Source: Thauera humireducens (lineage in GTDB: Bacteria; Pseudomonadota; Gammaproteobacteria; Burkholderiales; Rhodocyclaceae). From it: a stretch of DNA of 64,000 bases. Where the stretch lies: NCBI RefSeq assembly GCF_001051995.2, contig NZ_CP014646.1, positions 3,534,001-3,598,000 on the forward strand, read 5' to 3'. This document shows positions 18,877-28,663 of this stretch, piece by piece. The notes beneath the pieces were generated by a model, which was not told the origin of the DNA, did no database searches, and saw nothing but the letters and a program-made list of their open reading frames with translations. Within the stretch, counting starts at the first letter, position 1. Every line of letters begins with the position of its first letter. The translations under genes and the position numbers were made by a program.

Positions 18877-19188
18877 TCAGCGACGGCCGGCGAGCAGGCC
18901 GAGCAGGAAGGCGACGCCGGCGGCGACGCCCAGCGACTGCCACGGATGTTCATGCACGTAGTCGTCGGTGGCGCGCGCGGCCTTCTTGCCCGAGTCGATA
19001 ATCGCAGCTTCCGCTTCCGAGATGCGTTCCTTGGCCGCTGCGAGGCGTTCGCCCATCCGGCCGCGGACATCGCCCAGTTTCTCGCCCGTCTGGCCGGCAG
19101 TCAGTTTCAGCAGTTCCTCGGCGTCGGCGATGATGGCCTTGAGGTCGCCAACGAGCTTGTCCTTGGGAGGGGTGGTGGTCGTGCTCAT
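18877..19188 (-). CDS. YqjD/ElaB-type DUF883 protein
   Basis: This 103-residue protein has a long amphipathic helical region (about residues 10-75) and one C-terminal membrane helix (SLGVAAGVAFLLGLLAGRR). That is the layout of DUF883 proteins such as ElaB and YqjD. E. coli relatives are tail-anchored inner-membrane proteins that associate with ribosomes in stationary phase; whether this applies here is not known. Start ATG 19188 has AAGGAG upstream. It is the first gene of the three-gene set and diverges from the rquA-like gene across 225 bp. Confidence 0.83.
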   Translation of the reverse strand: MSTTTTPPKDKLVGDLKAIIADAEELLKLTAGQTGEKLGDVRGRMGERLAAAKERISEAEAAIIDSGKKAARATDDYVHEHPWQSLGVAAGVAFLLGLLAGRR

Positions 19189-19385
19189 GATGAGTCTCCT
19201 TCTTCCGTCATGACAAATGGACAACTGCTCTACTGACACAAGGCTAACCCCCTGTGTTCCCGAAGGCAATCGACGATCGGTAACAAAGCGCGGCCTAGAG
19301 CGGGCTTCGCGGGGCGCAAGGCCGCACTGTGCGAGTGCAGTGAACAGGATCGAGGGGCGCGTGATTTTCCGTCAGGCAATCCCGG

Positions 19386-19408
19386 TATAGTCGGTAAAAC
19401 CCGGAGGT
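19386..19408 (+). promoter_or_regulatory. -10 element and ribosome binding site of the rquA-like gene
   Basis: TATAGT at 19386-19391 is a good -10 element, but no convincing -35 lies 17 bp upstream, so an activator may be needed. GGAGGT at 19403-19408 is a strong ribosome binding site 5 bp before ATG 19414. It decides that start over ATG 19480. Confidence 0.45.
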
Positions 19409-19413
19409 CATCA

Positions 19414-20172
19414 ATGCCGTCCGCAGGCAAGCGGCTGCGGCAAGGTGTGCCGGGCCGACGAACGCACGCCCTGATCTCGATGACGACACCCAACGAAACG
19501 ACCGCTCCGTCTGCCGCCTTCCTGCCCGACTACCTGTCCCGCACCTACGCCTGGGCGTACCTGAATCCGCGGACGATGCCCTGGCTCGACCGCATGCCCG
19601 TCGTCTCGGCGATCCTGTGGGGCAACGCGGGACGGTTGATGCGCTGGGCGGCCGACCGGTTTGCGCCGGGCGAGAGTGTGCTGCAGGCGGCGTGCGTGTA
19701 TGGCGCGCTGTCGCCGATGCTGGCCTGCCGTGTCGGCGTCGGTGGGCGGCTCGACGTCCGGGATGTGGCGCCTATCCAGATTGCGAACGTGCGCCGCAAG
19801 CTGGCGGGGATGCCTCAGGCGCGGGCCGAGGTCTTCGATCTGGAGACGCCCCTGGACGGGCGCTATGACGGGGTGTGCTGCTTCTTTCTGCTGCATGAAG
19901 TGCCCGAGCCGGAGCGCCGCCGCATCGTCGCCAATCTGCTCGCCGCAGTGAAACCGGGCGGCCGGGCCGTCTTCGTCGATTACCACCGCCCGCGTCGCGG
20001 CCATCTGCTGGCGCCGGTCATGGCGGTGGTGTTCCGCTGGCTCGAGCCCTTCGCCGAATCGCTGCTGGACGTGCCGCTCGAGAGCCTCGCGACCGAAGCG
20101 CGTGATTTCGACTGGCACAAGGAAACCCGCTTCGGCGGCCTGTACCAGCTTGTCGTCGCCACCCGGCGCTGA
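19414..20172 (+). CDS. rquA: Class I SAM methyltransferase, probable rhodoquinone biosynthesis protein RquA
   Basis: This 252-residue protein has features I recall from RquA: PDYLSRTYAWAYLNP near the N-terminus, ILWGN, a SAM-binding region VLQAACVYGALS (in place of the usual GxGxG), LDVRDVAPIQIANVRRKL, FFLLHEVPEPERRR and VDYHRP. RquA converts ubiquinone to rhodoquinone, the low-potential quinone used for fumarate reduction without oxygen. Methyltransferase fold membership is secure; the RquA assignment rests on motif memory. ubiU-ubiV-ubiT and ubiB lie 29-37 kb downstream, a compatible setting. The alternative is an RquA-like methyltransferase of unknown substrate. GGAGGT supports the 19414 start. 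Confidence 0.68.
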   Translation: MPSAGKRLRQGVPGRRTHALISMTTPNETTAPSAAFLPDYLSRTYAWAYLNPRTMPWLDRMPVVSAILWGNAGRLMRWAADRFAPGESVLQAACVYGALSPMLACRVGVGGRLDVRDVAPIQIANVRRKLAGMPQARAEVFDLETPLDGRYDGVCCFFLLHEVPEPERRRIVANLLAAVKPGGRAVFVDYHRPRRGHLLAPVMAVVFRWLEPFAESLLDVPLESLATEARDFDWHKETRFGGLYQLVVATRR

Positions 20173-20182
20173 GGCGGCCGCC

Positions 20183-20965
20183 CTACACCTTCCAGTCGTA
20201 GTCGATCGTCAGCGGCGCGTGATCGGAGAAGCGCTGCGCCTTGTAGACGGCCGCGGCGGTCGCCGTGCTGGCGATCTCGGGCGTGGCGATCTGATAGTCG
20301 AGACGCCAGCCGACGTTCTTGGCCCAGGCCTGGCCGCGGTTCGACCACCACGTGTAGCATTCATCGGTCGCGTCCGGGTACAGGCGGCGATACACGTCGA
20401 TCCAGCCCTGTTCGTCGAACAGCCGGCTGAGCCAGGCGCGCTCCTCGGGGAGGAAGCCGGAGTTCTTCTGGTTCGATTTCCAGTTCTTCAGGTCGATCTC
20501 GCGGTGCGCGATGTTCCAGTCGCCGCATACGACGACCTCCTGGCCGCTCTCGAACAGCGCGGCCATGTGGGGCAGGAAACGCGCCATGAACCCGAACTTG
20601 ATCTGCAGGCGCTCCTCGGAGCTGGAGCCGGACGGCAGGTACAGCGACACCACCGACAGTCGTCCGAAGTCGAGCTGCAGGAAGCGGCCTTCGGCGTCGA
20701 TGTCGGCGATGCCGAGACCCTCGATCACGCGGTCCGGCGTGTGCCGGCTGTAGATGCCGACGCCGCTGTAGCCCTTCTTCTCGGCGTGGTGGAACCAGCC
20801 CTTCATGCCGGCGGGCTCGCGCATGTCGGCACTCAGGTCGCCGGCCTGCGCCTTCAGTTCCTGCAGGCAGACGATGTCGGCCTGCTGTTCGGGCAGCCAG
20901 TCCAGCAGCCCCTTGCTGACGGCCGAGCGGATGCCGTTGAGGTTGAGGGAGATGATGCGTAACAT
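20183..20965 (-). CDS. xth: Exodeoxyribonuclease III
   Basis: This 260-residue metal-dependent AP endonuclease / 3'-5' exonuclease acts in base excision repair. Catalytic motifs of the endonuclease/exonuclease/phosphatase fold are intact: [28 protein letters not shown] and the terminal SDHAPL. The length is normal for ExoA/XthA proteins. Its ATG lies only 39 bp from the divergent GTG of pyrE, so the two promoters must overlap or lie within the neighbouring coding regions. It is convergent with rquA, with 10 bp between stops. Confidence 0.93.
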   Translation of the reverse strand: MLRIISLNLNGIRSAVSKGLLDWLPEQQADIVCLQELKAQAGDLSADMREPAGMKGWFHHAEKKGYSGVGIYSRHTPDRVIEGLGIADIDAEGRFLQLDFGRLSVVSLYLPSGSSSEERLQIKFGFMARFLPHMAALFESGQEVVVCGDWNIAHREIDLKNWKSNQKNSGFLPEERAWLSRLFDEQGWIDVYRRLYPDATDECYTWWSNRGQAWAKNVGWRLDYQIATPEIASTATAAAVYKAQRFSDHAPLTIDYDWKV

Positions 20966-21004
20966 GGGCGTTTTCCAGGAATGCTGCGCTGCAGCCGGAG
21001 AGCC

Positions 21005-21649
21005 GTGGATTTTAGCCGGGATTTCATCGCCCTCGCCTGCCGCAAGGGTGTGCTGCGCTTCGGCGCATTCGTCACCAAGGCGGGGCGCAATTCGCCCTAC
21101 TTTTTCAATGCGGGGCTGTTCGATGACGGCGCTTCCTTCCGCGAGCTGTGCGGCTACTACGCGCGTGCGATCCAGGCTTCGGGCGTGGCCTGCGACATGC
21201 TGTTCGGGCCGGCCTACAAGGGTATCCCGCTGGTCGCCGGCACGGCGATCCGCATGGCCGAAGAGGGCGTCGACTTGCCGTTCGCCTTCAACCGCAAGGA
21301 AGCGAAGGACCACGGCGAGGGCGGTACGCTGATCGGTGCGCCGCTTCGCGGCCGGGTGCTGATCCTCGACGACGTGATCTCGGCGGGCACTTCGGTGCGC
21401 GAGTCGGTCGAGATCATCCGTGCGGCGGGCGCGACCCCGGCCGGCGTCGTGATTGCGCTCGATCGCATGGAGCGCGGCAAGGGCGAGTTGTCCGCGGTCC
21501 AGGAGGTGCGTGAGAATTACGGCATTCCGGTGATCGCGGTCGCCACCCTGGAAGACCTGATCGCCTACCTCGCAGACAGTCCGGACCTCGCAGCCAACCT
21601 CGACGCGGTGCGGGCCTATCGGGAGCGTTATGGGATTGCGTCGCGCTGA
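21005..21649 (+). CDS. pyrE: Orotate phosphoribosyltransferase
   Basis: This enzyme transfers orotate to PRPP to form OMP in pyrimidine synthesis. The PRPP motif [17 protein letters not shown] and the [10 protein letters not shown] segment are intact, as is [14 protein letters not shown] choose GTG 21005 ([10 protein letters not shown]), with GGAG just upstream, giving 214 residues, the usual length. An ATG at 20981 would add 8 residues that do not look conserved. The 3' end overlaps the next gene by 20 bp. Confidence 0.93.
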   Translation: MDFSRDFIALACRKGVLRFGAFVTKAGRNSPYFFNAGLFDDGASFRELCGYYARAIQASGVACDMLFGPAYKGIPLVAGTAIRMAEEGVDLPFAFNRKEAKDHGEGGTLIGAPLRGRVLILDDVISAGTSVRESVEIIRAAGATPAGVVIALDRMERGKGELSAVQEVRENYGIPVIAVATLEDLIAYLADSPDLAANLDAVRAYRERYGIASR

Positions 21650-22274
21650 GCTCTGGTCGTTGTCGGGTGTCCTGCTGCTGGCGCTGTGGGCGCCCGAGGC
21701 AGCGTTCGCCCAGGCGCCGCGCGCGCGTACGATCTATTGCTGCGATGTCGGCGCCCAGCCGGTGTGCGGAGACATCCTGCCCGAGGCCTGCTATGGCCGT
21801 GCCTACCGCGAGGTGAGCCCTTCGGGGCTGGTGCGGCGCGTCGTTCCTGCACCGCTGTCGGCCGACGAGATCGCCCGCCGTAATGCCGAGGATCGCCAGC
21901 GCCGCCTCGACGAGGTGGCGCGCATGAAGCAGCAGCGCCTGGACGAGGCGCTGCTCGAAACCTACCGCAGCGTCGAGGATCTCGACCGCCGCCGCGACCG
22001 CGAAGTCGCGGATCTCGACCGGACCATCCATACGCTGCGCGAACGCGAGACTGCGCTGCTGGTGCAGCAGAAAGAGCTCATCGAGAAGGGGGCGGGCTAC
22101 CCCGAGGGCAGCATGCCGGCCGATCTTGAAGACGACATCCGCAGCCTTGACGGTGAGATCATTGCCCAGCGCAGCATCATCGACGCCAAGTTGCGAGAGC
22201 GCAGCGCGGTGCTCGATCGCTTCGAGGAAGACCGCAAGCGCTATCTGATCCTCAGCGTACCTGTAGGTCGCTGA
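21630..22274 (+). CDS. Exported coiled-coil protein of unknown function
   Basis: This 214-residue protein has a signal peptide (hydrophobic core [11 protein letters not shown], cleavage near AFAQA). A short cysteine-containing segment follows ([22 protein letters not shown]), reminiscent of DUF4124-type domains. From about residue 75 on, the protein is a charged coiled coil rich in Glu, Arg and Leu. It should be periplasmic; no catalytic motif is seen. The ATG overlaps the pyrE end by 20 bp and has GGGAG upstream, so translation may be coupled. The pairing with pyrE has no obvious functional sense. Confidence 0.7.
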   Translation: MGLRRAELWSLSGVLLLALWAPEAAFAQAPRARTIYCCDVGAQPVCGDILPEACYGRAYREVSPSGLVRRVVPAPLSADEIARRNAEDRQRRLDEVARMKQQRLDEALLETYRSVEDLDRRRDREVADLDRTIHTLRERETALLVQQKELIEKGAGYPEGSMPADLEDDIRSLDGEIIAQRSIIDAKLRERSAVLDRFEEDRKRYLILSVPVGR

Positions 22275-22322
22275 GGGCGGCATGGGCCTGTCCTTGCATC
22301 ACCCGCGCCAGAGGCGCTGCCG

Positions 22323-23105
22323 ATGATCAGCGATCCGGTGCTCGATCGCGTGGCGTCGCTGCTGGAGCGTTCGCGACGCATCTTGTTCATCACCGGTGCG
22401 GGCATCTCCGCGGATTCGGGCCTGCCGACCTATCGTGGCATCGGCGGCCTCTACCACGACCGGCTCACGGCAGAGGGGCTGACGATCGAGGAGGCACTGT
22501 CGGGCGAGATGATGGCGCTGCGCCCCGACATCGCCTGGCGTTACATCGCCGAAATCGAGGCCAACTGCCGCGGCGCCCGACCCAACGCCGCGCATCGCCT
22601 GATCGCCGCGCTCGAGCAGGAAAAACCGATGGTCTGCGTGCTGACGCAGAACGTCGATGGCCTGCACGCCGACGCGGGCTCGCGCAACCTGATCGAGATC
22701 CACGGCACGGTGCACCGGCTGCGCTGCAACGAGTGCACGCATGGGCGAAAGGTGCCGGACTACGCCGGTCTGCAGATTCCGCCCGAATGTCCGCGCTGCG
22801 GGGGCTTCATGCGTCCCGACGTCGTGCTGTTTGGCGAGGCGCTGCCGCCGCGGGCCATCGAGCGTCTGGAGCACGTGCTGCAGGGGGGTATCGACCTGGT
22901 CGTGTCGATCGGTACGACCAGCGTGTTTCCCTACATCGCGGGGCCGGTCGTGTGGGCCGCGCGCGCGGGCGTGCCGAGCGTCGAGATCAATCCCGGCGAC
23001 ACCGAGGTCAGTCACCTCGTCGATCATCGCCTGCGCATGGGCGCCGCCGAGGCCATGGCGGAGCTGTGGCAGCGCATCCATCCGCACGAGCCGGCCGAGG
23101 ACTGA
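22323..23105 (+). CDS. NAD-dependent protein deacetylase, SIR2 family
   Basis: This 260-residue sirtuin removes acyl groups from lysine using NAD+. Motifs are complete: GAGISADSGLPTYRG for NAD binding, TQNVDGLH, the catalytic His in EIHGTVHRLRC and a four-Cys zinc site (CNEC and CPRC). FGEALPP and SIGTTSVFP are also typical. The lack of the CobB-type Tyr/Arg pair is not certain, so desuccinylase preference is not claimed. It lies 48 bp after the coiled-coil gene in the same direction and is convergent with the large FAD oxidoreductase gene. Confidence 0.9.
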   Translation: MISDPVLDRVASLLERSRRILFITGAGISADSGLPTYRGIGGLYHDRLTAEGLTIEEALSGEMMALRPDIAWRYIAEIEANCRGARPNAAHRLIAALEQEKPMVCVLTQNVDGLHADAGSRNLIEIHGTVHRLRCNECTHGRKVPDYAGLQIPPECPRCGGFMRPDVVLFGEALPPRAIERLEHVLQGGIDLVVSIGTTSVFPYIAGPVVWAARAGVPSVEINPGDTEVSHLVDHRLRMGAAEAMAELWQRIHPHEPAED

Positions 23106-23186
23106 GCGCCGCTCGCAGCGGGCGCCGGATGTGACGCGGGCCGGAGGGCTTGCGCCGCTCCGGCCCGCATCGTGCCTACCTTCCGC

Positions 23187-26100
23187 TTACAGCAGCACGC
23201 GTTCGATGCCGCCGCTGTTCGCCTTGCTGACGTAGTCCGGCAGCCAGTTCTCGCCCAGCAGGTGCTTCGCCAGCTCCACCACGATGTAGTCCGGCTCGAT
23301 GCCGCCGGCGTCGTTGGCGTAGCGATGCATGCCTTGCAGGCAGCTCGGGCAGGACGTGAGCATCTTGACCTTGGCGTTCGGGTCGCCCTCGCGCAGCTTG
23401 GCCGCGCCTTTCTCGATCTCCTCCTGCTTGCGGAAACGCACCTGGGTGGAGATGTCCGGGCGGGCCACCGCCAGCGTGCCCGACTCGCCGCAGCAGCGAT
23501 CGGACAGGTCCACGCGCGTGCCCATCAGCTCGTTGGCGACCTTGATGCCCGAATGCACCTTCATCGGCGTGTGGCAGGGCTCGTGGTACATGTACTTCAC
23601 GCCATTCACGCCCTCGAGTCTGACGCCTTTCTCCATCAGGTACTCGTGGATGTCGAGCAGGCGGCAGCCGGGGAAGATCTTCTCGAATTCGTACTTCTGC
23701 AGCTGGTCCATGCAGGTGCCGCAGGACACGATCACGGTCTTGATGTCGAGGTAGTTCAGCGTGTTGGCGACGCGGTGGAAGAGCACGCGGTTGTCGGTGG
23801 TGATCTTCTGGCCCTTTTCGTCCTCGCCGGCGGCGGTCTGCGGATAGCCGCAGCACAGGTAGCCCGGCGGCAGCACGGTCTGCGCGCCGACGTGGTAGAG
23901 CATGGCCTGGGTGGCCAGCCCGACCTGGCTGAACAGGCGTTCCGAGCCGCAGCCCGGGAAGTAGAACACCGCCTCCGAGTCGCCGTTGGCCTTGCGCGGG
24001 TCGCGGATCACCGGGATGACCTTGTCGTCCTCGATGTCGAGCAGCGCGCGGCTGGTCTTCTTCGGCAGGTTGCCGGGCATCGGCTTGTTGATGAAGTGGA
24101 TCACCTGCGCCTTGATCGGCGCCTTGCCGAGCGTGGCCGGCGGCGCCTTCACCTGCGGCTGCACGAGGCCGAACTTCTTCGCCATCTCGTGTGCCCAGCG
24201 CTGCGCCTTGTAGCCCCAGTCCATCATGCCGACGCGCATCGCCTTGATCGTCGCCGGGTCCTTGATGGTGAGGAAGGCCATCGCCGCGGCCTTACCCGGG
24301 TTGAATGACTTCTTGCCCTGCTTGCGCAGCAGGTTGCGCATCTTGATCGACACGTCGCCGAAGTCGATGTCCACCGGACAGGGCTTCTCGCACTTGTGGC
24401 AGATGGTGCAGTGGTCGGCCACGTCCTCGAACTCGGCCCAGTGCGCCAGCGACACGCCGCGCCGGGTCTGTTCCTCGTACAGGAAGGCCTCGATCAGCAG
24501 CGAGGTGGACAGGATCTTGTTGCGCGGGCTGTAGAGCAGGTTGGCGCGCGGCACGTGCGTCGAGCACACCGGCTTGCACTTGCCGCAGCGCAGGCAGTCC
24601 TTGATGTCGTGGGCGATGTCGCCGACGTCGGTCTGCTCCATGATGATGGACTCGTGGCCCATCAGGTTGAAGCTGGGGGTGTAGGCGTTGTCGAGGTTGC
24701 CCTTGATCGGGCCCTTGCGCATCAGCTTGCCGCGGTTGAAGCGGCCCTCCGGGTCGACCCTGGCCTTGTAGTCCCAGAACGCTGCCATCTCCTCGTCGGT
24801 GAGGTAGTCGAGCTTGGTGATGCCGATGCCGTGCTCGCCGGAGATGACGCCGTTCAGGCTGCGTGCCAGCGCCATGATGCGATCAACCGCGCGGTTGGCG
24901 GTCTGCAGCATCTCGTAATGGTCGGAGTTGACCGGCAAGTTGGTGTGCACGTTGCCGTCGCCCGCGTGCATGTGCAGGGCGACGAAGACCCGGCCGCGCA
25001 GGATTTCGCGATGGATCTCGGTGATCCGCGCCATGATGCGGGCGAACAGCGCGCCGTCGAAAGTCAGCTCCAGCAGCGGGCGCAGTTCTTCCTTCCATGA
25101 AACCCGGATCGAGTAATCCTGAAGGCGATGGAACAGCGTCGGGTTGGCGGTGCGGTTGGAGAGCTCGCCGGCCTCGATGCCGTACTCGGCGAAATGCTGC
25201 TCGGCGTCGGTCAGCGGCGTGTCGAGGTTGTCGAGCAGCCACTGCCAGCGGCGGCGCACCTTGGCGACCTGCTCCAGCGCCTGGGTGCGGTGATCGGCGA
25301 TCAGCGTGTCGCGGTCGACGACGGCATCCTTGACGTCCAGCGGCAGCTCGCCTTGCAGGAACGTCGTCAGCGCGTCGCACAGCGCGATCTTGTTCTGCGT
25401 CGACAGCTCGATGTTGATGCGCTCGATGCCGTCGCAGTACTCGCCCATGCGCGGCAGCGGGATGACCACGTCCTCGTTGATCTTGAACGCGTTGGTGTGG
25501 CGCGAGATGGCCGCGGTGCGGCTGCGCTCGAGCCAGAAGCGCTTGCGCTGCTCGGGGCTGACCGCGATGAAGCCCTCGGCGCCGCGGCTGTTGGTCATGC
25601 GCACGACCTCGGACGCGGCGCTCATCACCGCGTTCTCGTCGAAGCCGACGATGTCGCCGATCAGCACCATCTTCGGCCGGCCATGGCGCTTGGCCTTGGT
25701 GGCGTAGCCCACCGCCTTGACGTAGCGCTCGTCGAGGTGCTCGAGGCCGGCCAGCAGCACGCCGGCGCTGTTGCCGGCGCCGCCCGGCTTGAAGTAGTCG
25801 GTGATCTCGACGATGGCCGGTACCGCCTCGCGCACCTGGCCGAAGAACTCCAGGCACACCGTGCGGGTGACCGGCGGCATCTTGTGCAGCACCCAGCGCG
25901 CGGCGACGATGAGGCCGTCCGTGCCTTCCTTCTGCACGCCGGGAATGCCGCCGAGGAACTTGTCGGTGACGTCCTTGCCCAGCCCGTCCTTGCGGCAATG
26001 CGCGCCGGGCATGGACAGGACTTCCTCGCCCAGCGGCTTGTAGGTGAGGCCGTCGAAGCGGCGCAGGCGGAAGCGTGCGGTGTGCTGCTCGTGGATCTTG

Positions 26101-27068
26101 CCGAAGTTGTGGTCGAGACGGTCGACTTCCAGCCAGTTGCCGTCAGGGGTGACCATCTTCCACCACGCCAGGTTGTCGAGCGCGGTGCCCCACAGCACGG
26201 CCTTCTTGCCGCCGGCATTCATGGCGATGTTGCCGCCGACACAGGAGGCGCTGGCCGAGGTCGGGTCGACCGCGAACACGCGGCCGGCCAGCCCTGCGGC
26301 TTCGGACACGCGTTCGGTGACGACGCCGGCGCCGGTGCGGATGGTGGCGTAGGGCGTGGCCATCGGCTGGCCGTCGGCGTCCGGCAGGGTCAGCTCCTCG
26401 ACCACGCCGATGTCGATCAGCTTCTCGGTGTTGATCACCACCGAGTTGGCGTCCAGCGGCACGGCGCCGCCGGTATAGCCGGTGCCGCCGCCGCGCGGGA
26501 TGATGGTCAGCCCGAGGGTGATGCATTCGCGCACCAGCGGCGCCATCTCGTCCTCGGTGTCGGGGTAGAGCACGACGAAGGGGTACTCGACGCGCCAGTC
26601 GGTGGCGTCGGTGACGTGCGACACGCGGGCGTGGCCGTCGAAGCAGATGTTGTCGCGGCGGGTATGGCGCGACAGTGCCTTCAGCACCGACTTGCGCCGA
26701 CGGGCCGTGGCGTCGAACCAGCCCTCGAAGCTCGATACGGCCTCGCGTGCCCGCGCGATCAGCAGCGCGACGCGGTCATTGCCCTGACGGCGCTTCTCGA
26801 TCTCGTTCAGGCGGTGATTGAGCGCGCCAATCAGCGCTTCGCGCCGCTCGCGGCTGTCGAGCAGGTCGTCCTCGAGATAAGGGTTGCGGCGTACGACCCA
26901 GATGTCGCCGAGCACCTCGTAAAGCATGCGGGCCGAGCGGCCGGTGACGCGCTCCTCGCGCAGTTCGTCCAGCACCGCCCAGGCTTCGTCGCCGAGCAGG
27001 CGCATGACGATCTCGCGGTCCGAGAACGAGGTGTAGTTGTACGGAATTTCGCGCAGACGTTGGGTCAT
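23187..27068 (-). CDS. Large FAD-linked oxidoreductase with Fe-S and CCG domains
   Basis: This 1293-residue protein fuses several modules. A DUF3683-type N-terminus (about 1-100) precedes an FAD-binding domain of the D-lactate dehydrogenase type ([13 protein letters not shown] near residue 200) and the FAD-oxidase C-terminal domain. Two 4Fe-4S motifs follow ([11 protein letters not shown] near 824 and [12 protein letters not shown] near 887), then two CCG domains like those of heterodisulfide reductase and GlcF (CCGYPQ near 1071, CCGESG near 1189). It should oxidise a 2-hydroxy acid (D-lactate, glycolate or 2-hydroxyglutarate type) and pass electrons through Fe-S centres to the quinone pool; substrate is unknown. 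The layout resembles YdiJ/GlcD-GlcF fusions. It appears to be transcribed alone. Confidence 0.85.
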   Translation of the reverse strand: MTQRLREIPYNYTSFSDREIVMRLLGDEAWAVLDELREERVTGRSARMLYEVLGDIWVVRRNPYLEDDLLDSRERREALIGALNHRLNEIEKRRQGNDRVALLIARAREAVSSFEGWFDATARRRKSVLKALSRHTRRDNICFDGHARVSHVTDATDWRVEYPFVVLYPDTEDEMAPLVRECITLGLTIIPRGGGTGYTGGAVPLDANSVVINTEKLIDIGVVEELTLPDADGQPMATPYATIRTGAGVVTERVSEAAGLAGRVFAVDPTSASASCVGGNIAMNAGGKKAVLWGTALDNLAWWKMVTPDGNWLEVDRLDHNFGKIHEQHTARFRLRRFDGLTYKPLGEEVLSMPGAHCRKDGLGKDVTDKFLGGIPGVQKEGTDGLIVAARWVLHKMPPVTRTVCLEFFGQVREAVPAIVEITDYFKPGGAGNSAGVLLAGLEHLDERYVKAVGYATKAKRHGRPKMVLIGDIVGFDENAVMSAASEVVRMTNSRGAEGFIAVSPEQRKRFWLERSRTAAISRHTNAFKINEDVVIPLPRMGEYCDGIERINIELSTQNKIALCDALTTFLQGELPLDVKDAVVDRDTLIADHRTQALEQVAKVRRRWQWLLDNLDTPLTDAEQHFAEYGIEAGELSNRTANPTLFHRLQDYSIRVSWKEELRPLLELTFDGALFARIMARITEIHREILRGRVFVALHMHAGDGNVHTNLPVNSDHYEMLQTANRAVDRIMALARSLNGVISGEHGIGITKLDYLTDEEMAAFWDYKARVDPEGRFNRGKLMRKGPIKGNLDNAYTPSFNLMGHESIIMEQTDVGDIAHDIKDCLRCGKCKPVCSTHVPRANLLYSPRNKILSTSLLIEAFLYEEQTRRGVSLAHWAEFEDVADHCTICHKCEKPCPVDIDFGDVSIKMRNLLRKQGKKSFNPGKAAAMAFLTIKDPATIKAMRVGMMDWGYKAQRWAHEMAKKFGLVQPQVKAPPATLGKAPIKAQVIHFINKPMPGNLPKKTSRALLDIEDDKVIPVIRDPRKANGDSEAVFYFPGCGSERLFSQVGLATQAMLYHVGAQTVLPPGYLCCGYPQTAAGEDEKGQKITTDNRVLFHRVANTLNYLDIKTVIVSCGTCMDQLQKYEFEKIFPGCRLLDIHEYLMEKGVRLEGVNGVKYMYHEPCHTPMKVHSGIKVANELMGTRVDLSDRCCGESGTLAVARPDISTQVRFRKQEEIEKGAAKLREGDPNAKVKMLTSCPSCLQGMHRYANDAGGIEPDYIVVELAKHLLGENWLPDYVSKANSGGIERVLL

Positions 27069-27234
27069 CGGGATACCGGTTTAACAGCTGCAGGGGAACA
27101 TGCCATTTTAGCGGACCGCAGTGCACCATGCACCAAAAACAAGACCTTATGCCTCATGGGGCTTAGGTTTCCAGGTTGCGGGCCGCCGTCGGGACGGCGT
27201 GTCGCGGAAACTGAAAGGTGCCCTTTCGGGCCCG

Positions 27235-27585
27235 TCAGCAGGCGGCCGTCAGCGCAATCTCGATGCGCCAGCCGGGGTCGACCAAGCCGGCGACCTTCAC
27301 GCAGGCCCGGGCCGGCGCACACCCGGGCGGCAACCAGGCCTCCCACGCCGCATTCATGCCGGCACTGTCGGCCAAGTCGGTGAGGTAGATCGTCGCCATC
27401 AGGATGCGGGAGCGGTCACTGCCGTGCGCTTCGAGCTGGCGCGCGATGCTGTCGAGCACCTCCTGCGTCTGACGGGTGATATCGCCGTCGGCGCTGGCCG
27501 GGACCTCGACGAGATGGATCACGCCGTTGTGGATGACGGTGTCGGCGTAGCGGGCGCTGACGCCATGGCGTTCGATTGCGGGCAT
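27235..27585 (-). CDS. RidA family protein
   Basis: This 116-residue protein belongs to the RidA/YjgF family, small trimeric enamine/imine deaminases. The conserved core includes QTQEVLDSIARQLEAHGSD, IYLTDLAD and the C-terminal catalytic-type Arg and Glu (ACVKVAGLVDPGWRIEIALTA). ATG 27585 has GAGGAA 6 bp upstream, so the longer frame to 27636 is rejected. It may limit damage from reactive 2-aminoacrylate made by IlvA, whose gene is also in the window but not adjacent. Confidence 0.85.
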   Translation of the reverse strand: MPAIERHGVSARYADTVIHNGVIHLVEVPASADGDITRQTQEVLDSIARQLEAHGSDRSRILMATIYLTDLADSAGMNAAWEAWLPPGCAPARACVKVAGLVDPGWRIEIALTAAC

Positions 27586-27646
27586 GAGCGTTCCTCGATG
27601 ATCAAGTCCGGAGTATAGGCCAGCCCTGCCGGACACGCGTTACGGC

Positions 27647-28048
27647 TCAGGTCAGCGCCCAGGCGAGGACCAGATAGCGCGCGCCCTTGCCGATCGCCAT
27701 CCACACCAGGCAAGCGAACCCGTTCAGGCGCAGCAGTCCGGCGGCTGCGCACAGGCCGTCGCCGAGCAGGGGTAGCCACGACAGCACGAGCGACACGCTG
27801 CCATAGCGCCGCACCAGCTCGAGGCGGGGCGGCAGTTCCTTGCGTGGCAGCAGGCGACCCAGCGCGTAGGTGCTCATCCCGCCCGCCGTGTTGCCCAGCG
27901 TGGCGAGCAGAATTGCAGGGAGTGTCAGCTCGGGGCGCAGCAGCAGCAGCCCGGCGAGTGCGGCTTCCGAGCCGCCGGGGAGCAGGGTCGCAGCGAGGAA
28001 GGCGGAAACCAGCAGCGAGCCGAGGAGGATGAAGTCCGCTTCAGGCAT
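27647..28048 (-). CDS. YqaA-type membrane protein (SNARE-associated / DedA-related)
   Basis: This 133-residue inner-membrane protein has three to four hydrophobic segments. Motifs typical of YqaA-like relatives of DedA are visible: LLPGGSEAALAGLL near residue 23 and NTAGGMSTYALGRLLPR. DedA-type proteins are proposed to move lipids or maintain membrane potential; the role of this short subfamily is unclear. It lies 61 bp upstream of ridA on the same strand and diverges from psiF across 117 bp. Confidence 0.8.
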   Translation of the reverse strand: MPEADFILLGSLLVSAFLAATLLPGGSEAALAGLLLLRPELTLPAILLATLGNTAGGMSTYALGRLLPRKELPPRLELVRRYGSVSLVLSWLPLLGDGLCAAAGLLRLNGFACLVWMAIGKGARYLVLAWALT

Positions 28049-28099
28049 CGGTCGGCAGGCCGGAGCAGGTCATCTAGAGAATTCCGAAAGCATAAATAT

Positions 28100-28128
28100 T
28101 TGACTTCAAAAAATGCGAAAAGAATAAT
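28100..28128 (+). promoter_or_regulatory. Sigma-70-type promoter of the psiF-like gene
   Basis: TTGACT (28100-28105) and AATAAT (28123-28128) are 17 bp apart in an AT-rich stretch, an unusual composition for this genome. The ribosome binding site AAAGGAG follows at 28152-28158. No PhoB box was recognised. Confidence 0.55.
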
Positions 28129-28165
28129 TGCGGCGCGCGCATGCGCACCTCAAAGGAGATTTTCC

Positions 28166-28609
28166 ATGAAGAAGCTCGTTCCAGCCCTCGCCGCAGGCCT
28201 CGCCCTGCTGGTCATGAACCCGGTCGACGCCCTCGCCAATCCCCAGCACGAGCGCATGAAGCGCTGTAATGCCGATGCGAAGGAGCAGGCGCTGAAGGGC
28301 GATGAACGCAAGGCGTTCATGAGCACCTGTCTCAAGGGCAAGCACGACCCGGCCCCGGCCGCCGGCCAGCAGGCGGCTGCGCCTGCTGGCGCGGGACAGC
28401 CGGTCAAGGCGGCAACAGCGCCGGTGCCGGCGGCCGGTGGCGAGGCTGGCGTGAAGGAGGCCAAGGCAGGCAAGGGCAGCCCGGTCGTGCAGGCAGGGGC
28501 GACGGTCGACAAGTCGGACAAGACGAAGGCCTGCAATCAGGCCGCGGTCGAGCAGTCGTTGAGCGGCGCGAAGCGCAAGGCCTTCGTGGCTGATTGTGTG
28601 AAGGGCTGA
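28166..28609 (+). CDS. psiF: PsiF repeat protein with two PsiF modules
   Basis: This 147-residue exported protein has a signal peptide (about residues 1-24, ending ALA). Two PsiF repeats follow, one near residues 30-58 (MKRCNADAKEQALKGDERKA) and one near 118-147 (KACNQAAVEQSLSGAKRKAF). Each has a paired Cys. A 50-60 residue Ala/Pro/Gly-rich linker joins them. PsiF is phosphate-starvation induced in E. coli and of unknown function. AAAGGAG lies 7 bp before the ATG. It probably acts in the periplasm, where each repeat may form one disulfide. Confidence 0.82.
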   Translation: MKKLVPALAAGLALLVMNPVDALANPQHERMKRCNADAKEQALKGDERKAFMSTCLKGKHDPAPAAGQQAAAPAGAGQPVKAATAPVPAAGGEAGVKEAKAGKGSPVVQAGATVDKSDKTKACNQAAVEQSLSGAKRKAFVADCVKG

Positions 28610-28617
28610 TCCAGATG

Positions 28618-28661
28618 TCCGCCGATGGCGCCCGCGCCGCATGCGCCGGGCCATCGGCGGA
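28618..28661. terminator. Bidirectional hairpin between convergent genes
   Basis: Perfect 11-nt arms (TCCGCCGATGG at 28618-28628 and its complement at 28651-28661) flank a GC-rich 22-nt centre. The structure fills the 54-bp gap between the stops at 28609 and 28664. No T-tract is present. Confidence 0.55.
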
Positions 28662-28663
28662 TG

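Noticed and set aside
25128..27383. A 751-codon plus-strand frame opposite the FAD/Fe-S oxidoreductase
   Set aside because: It is antisense to a gene with clear motifs throughout, and its own translation shows no family features.
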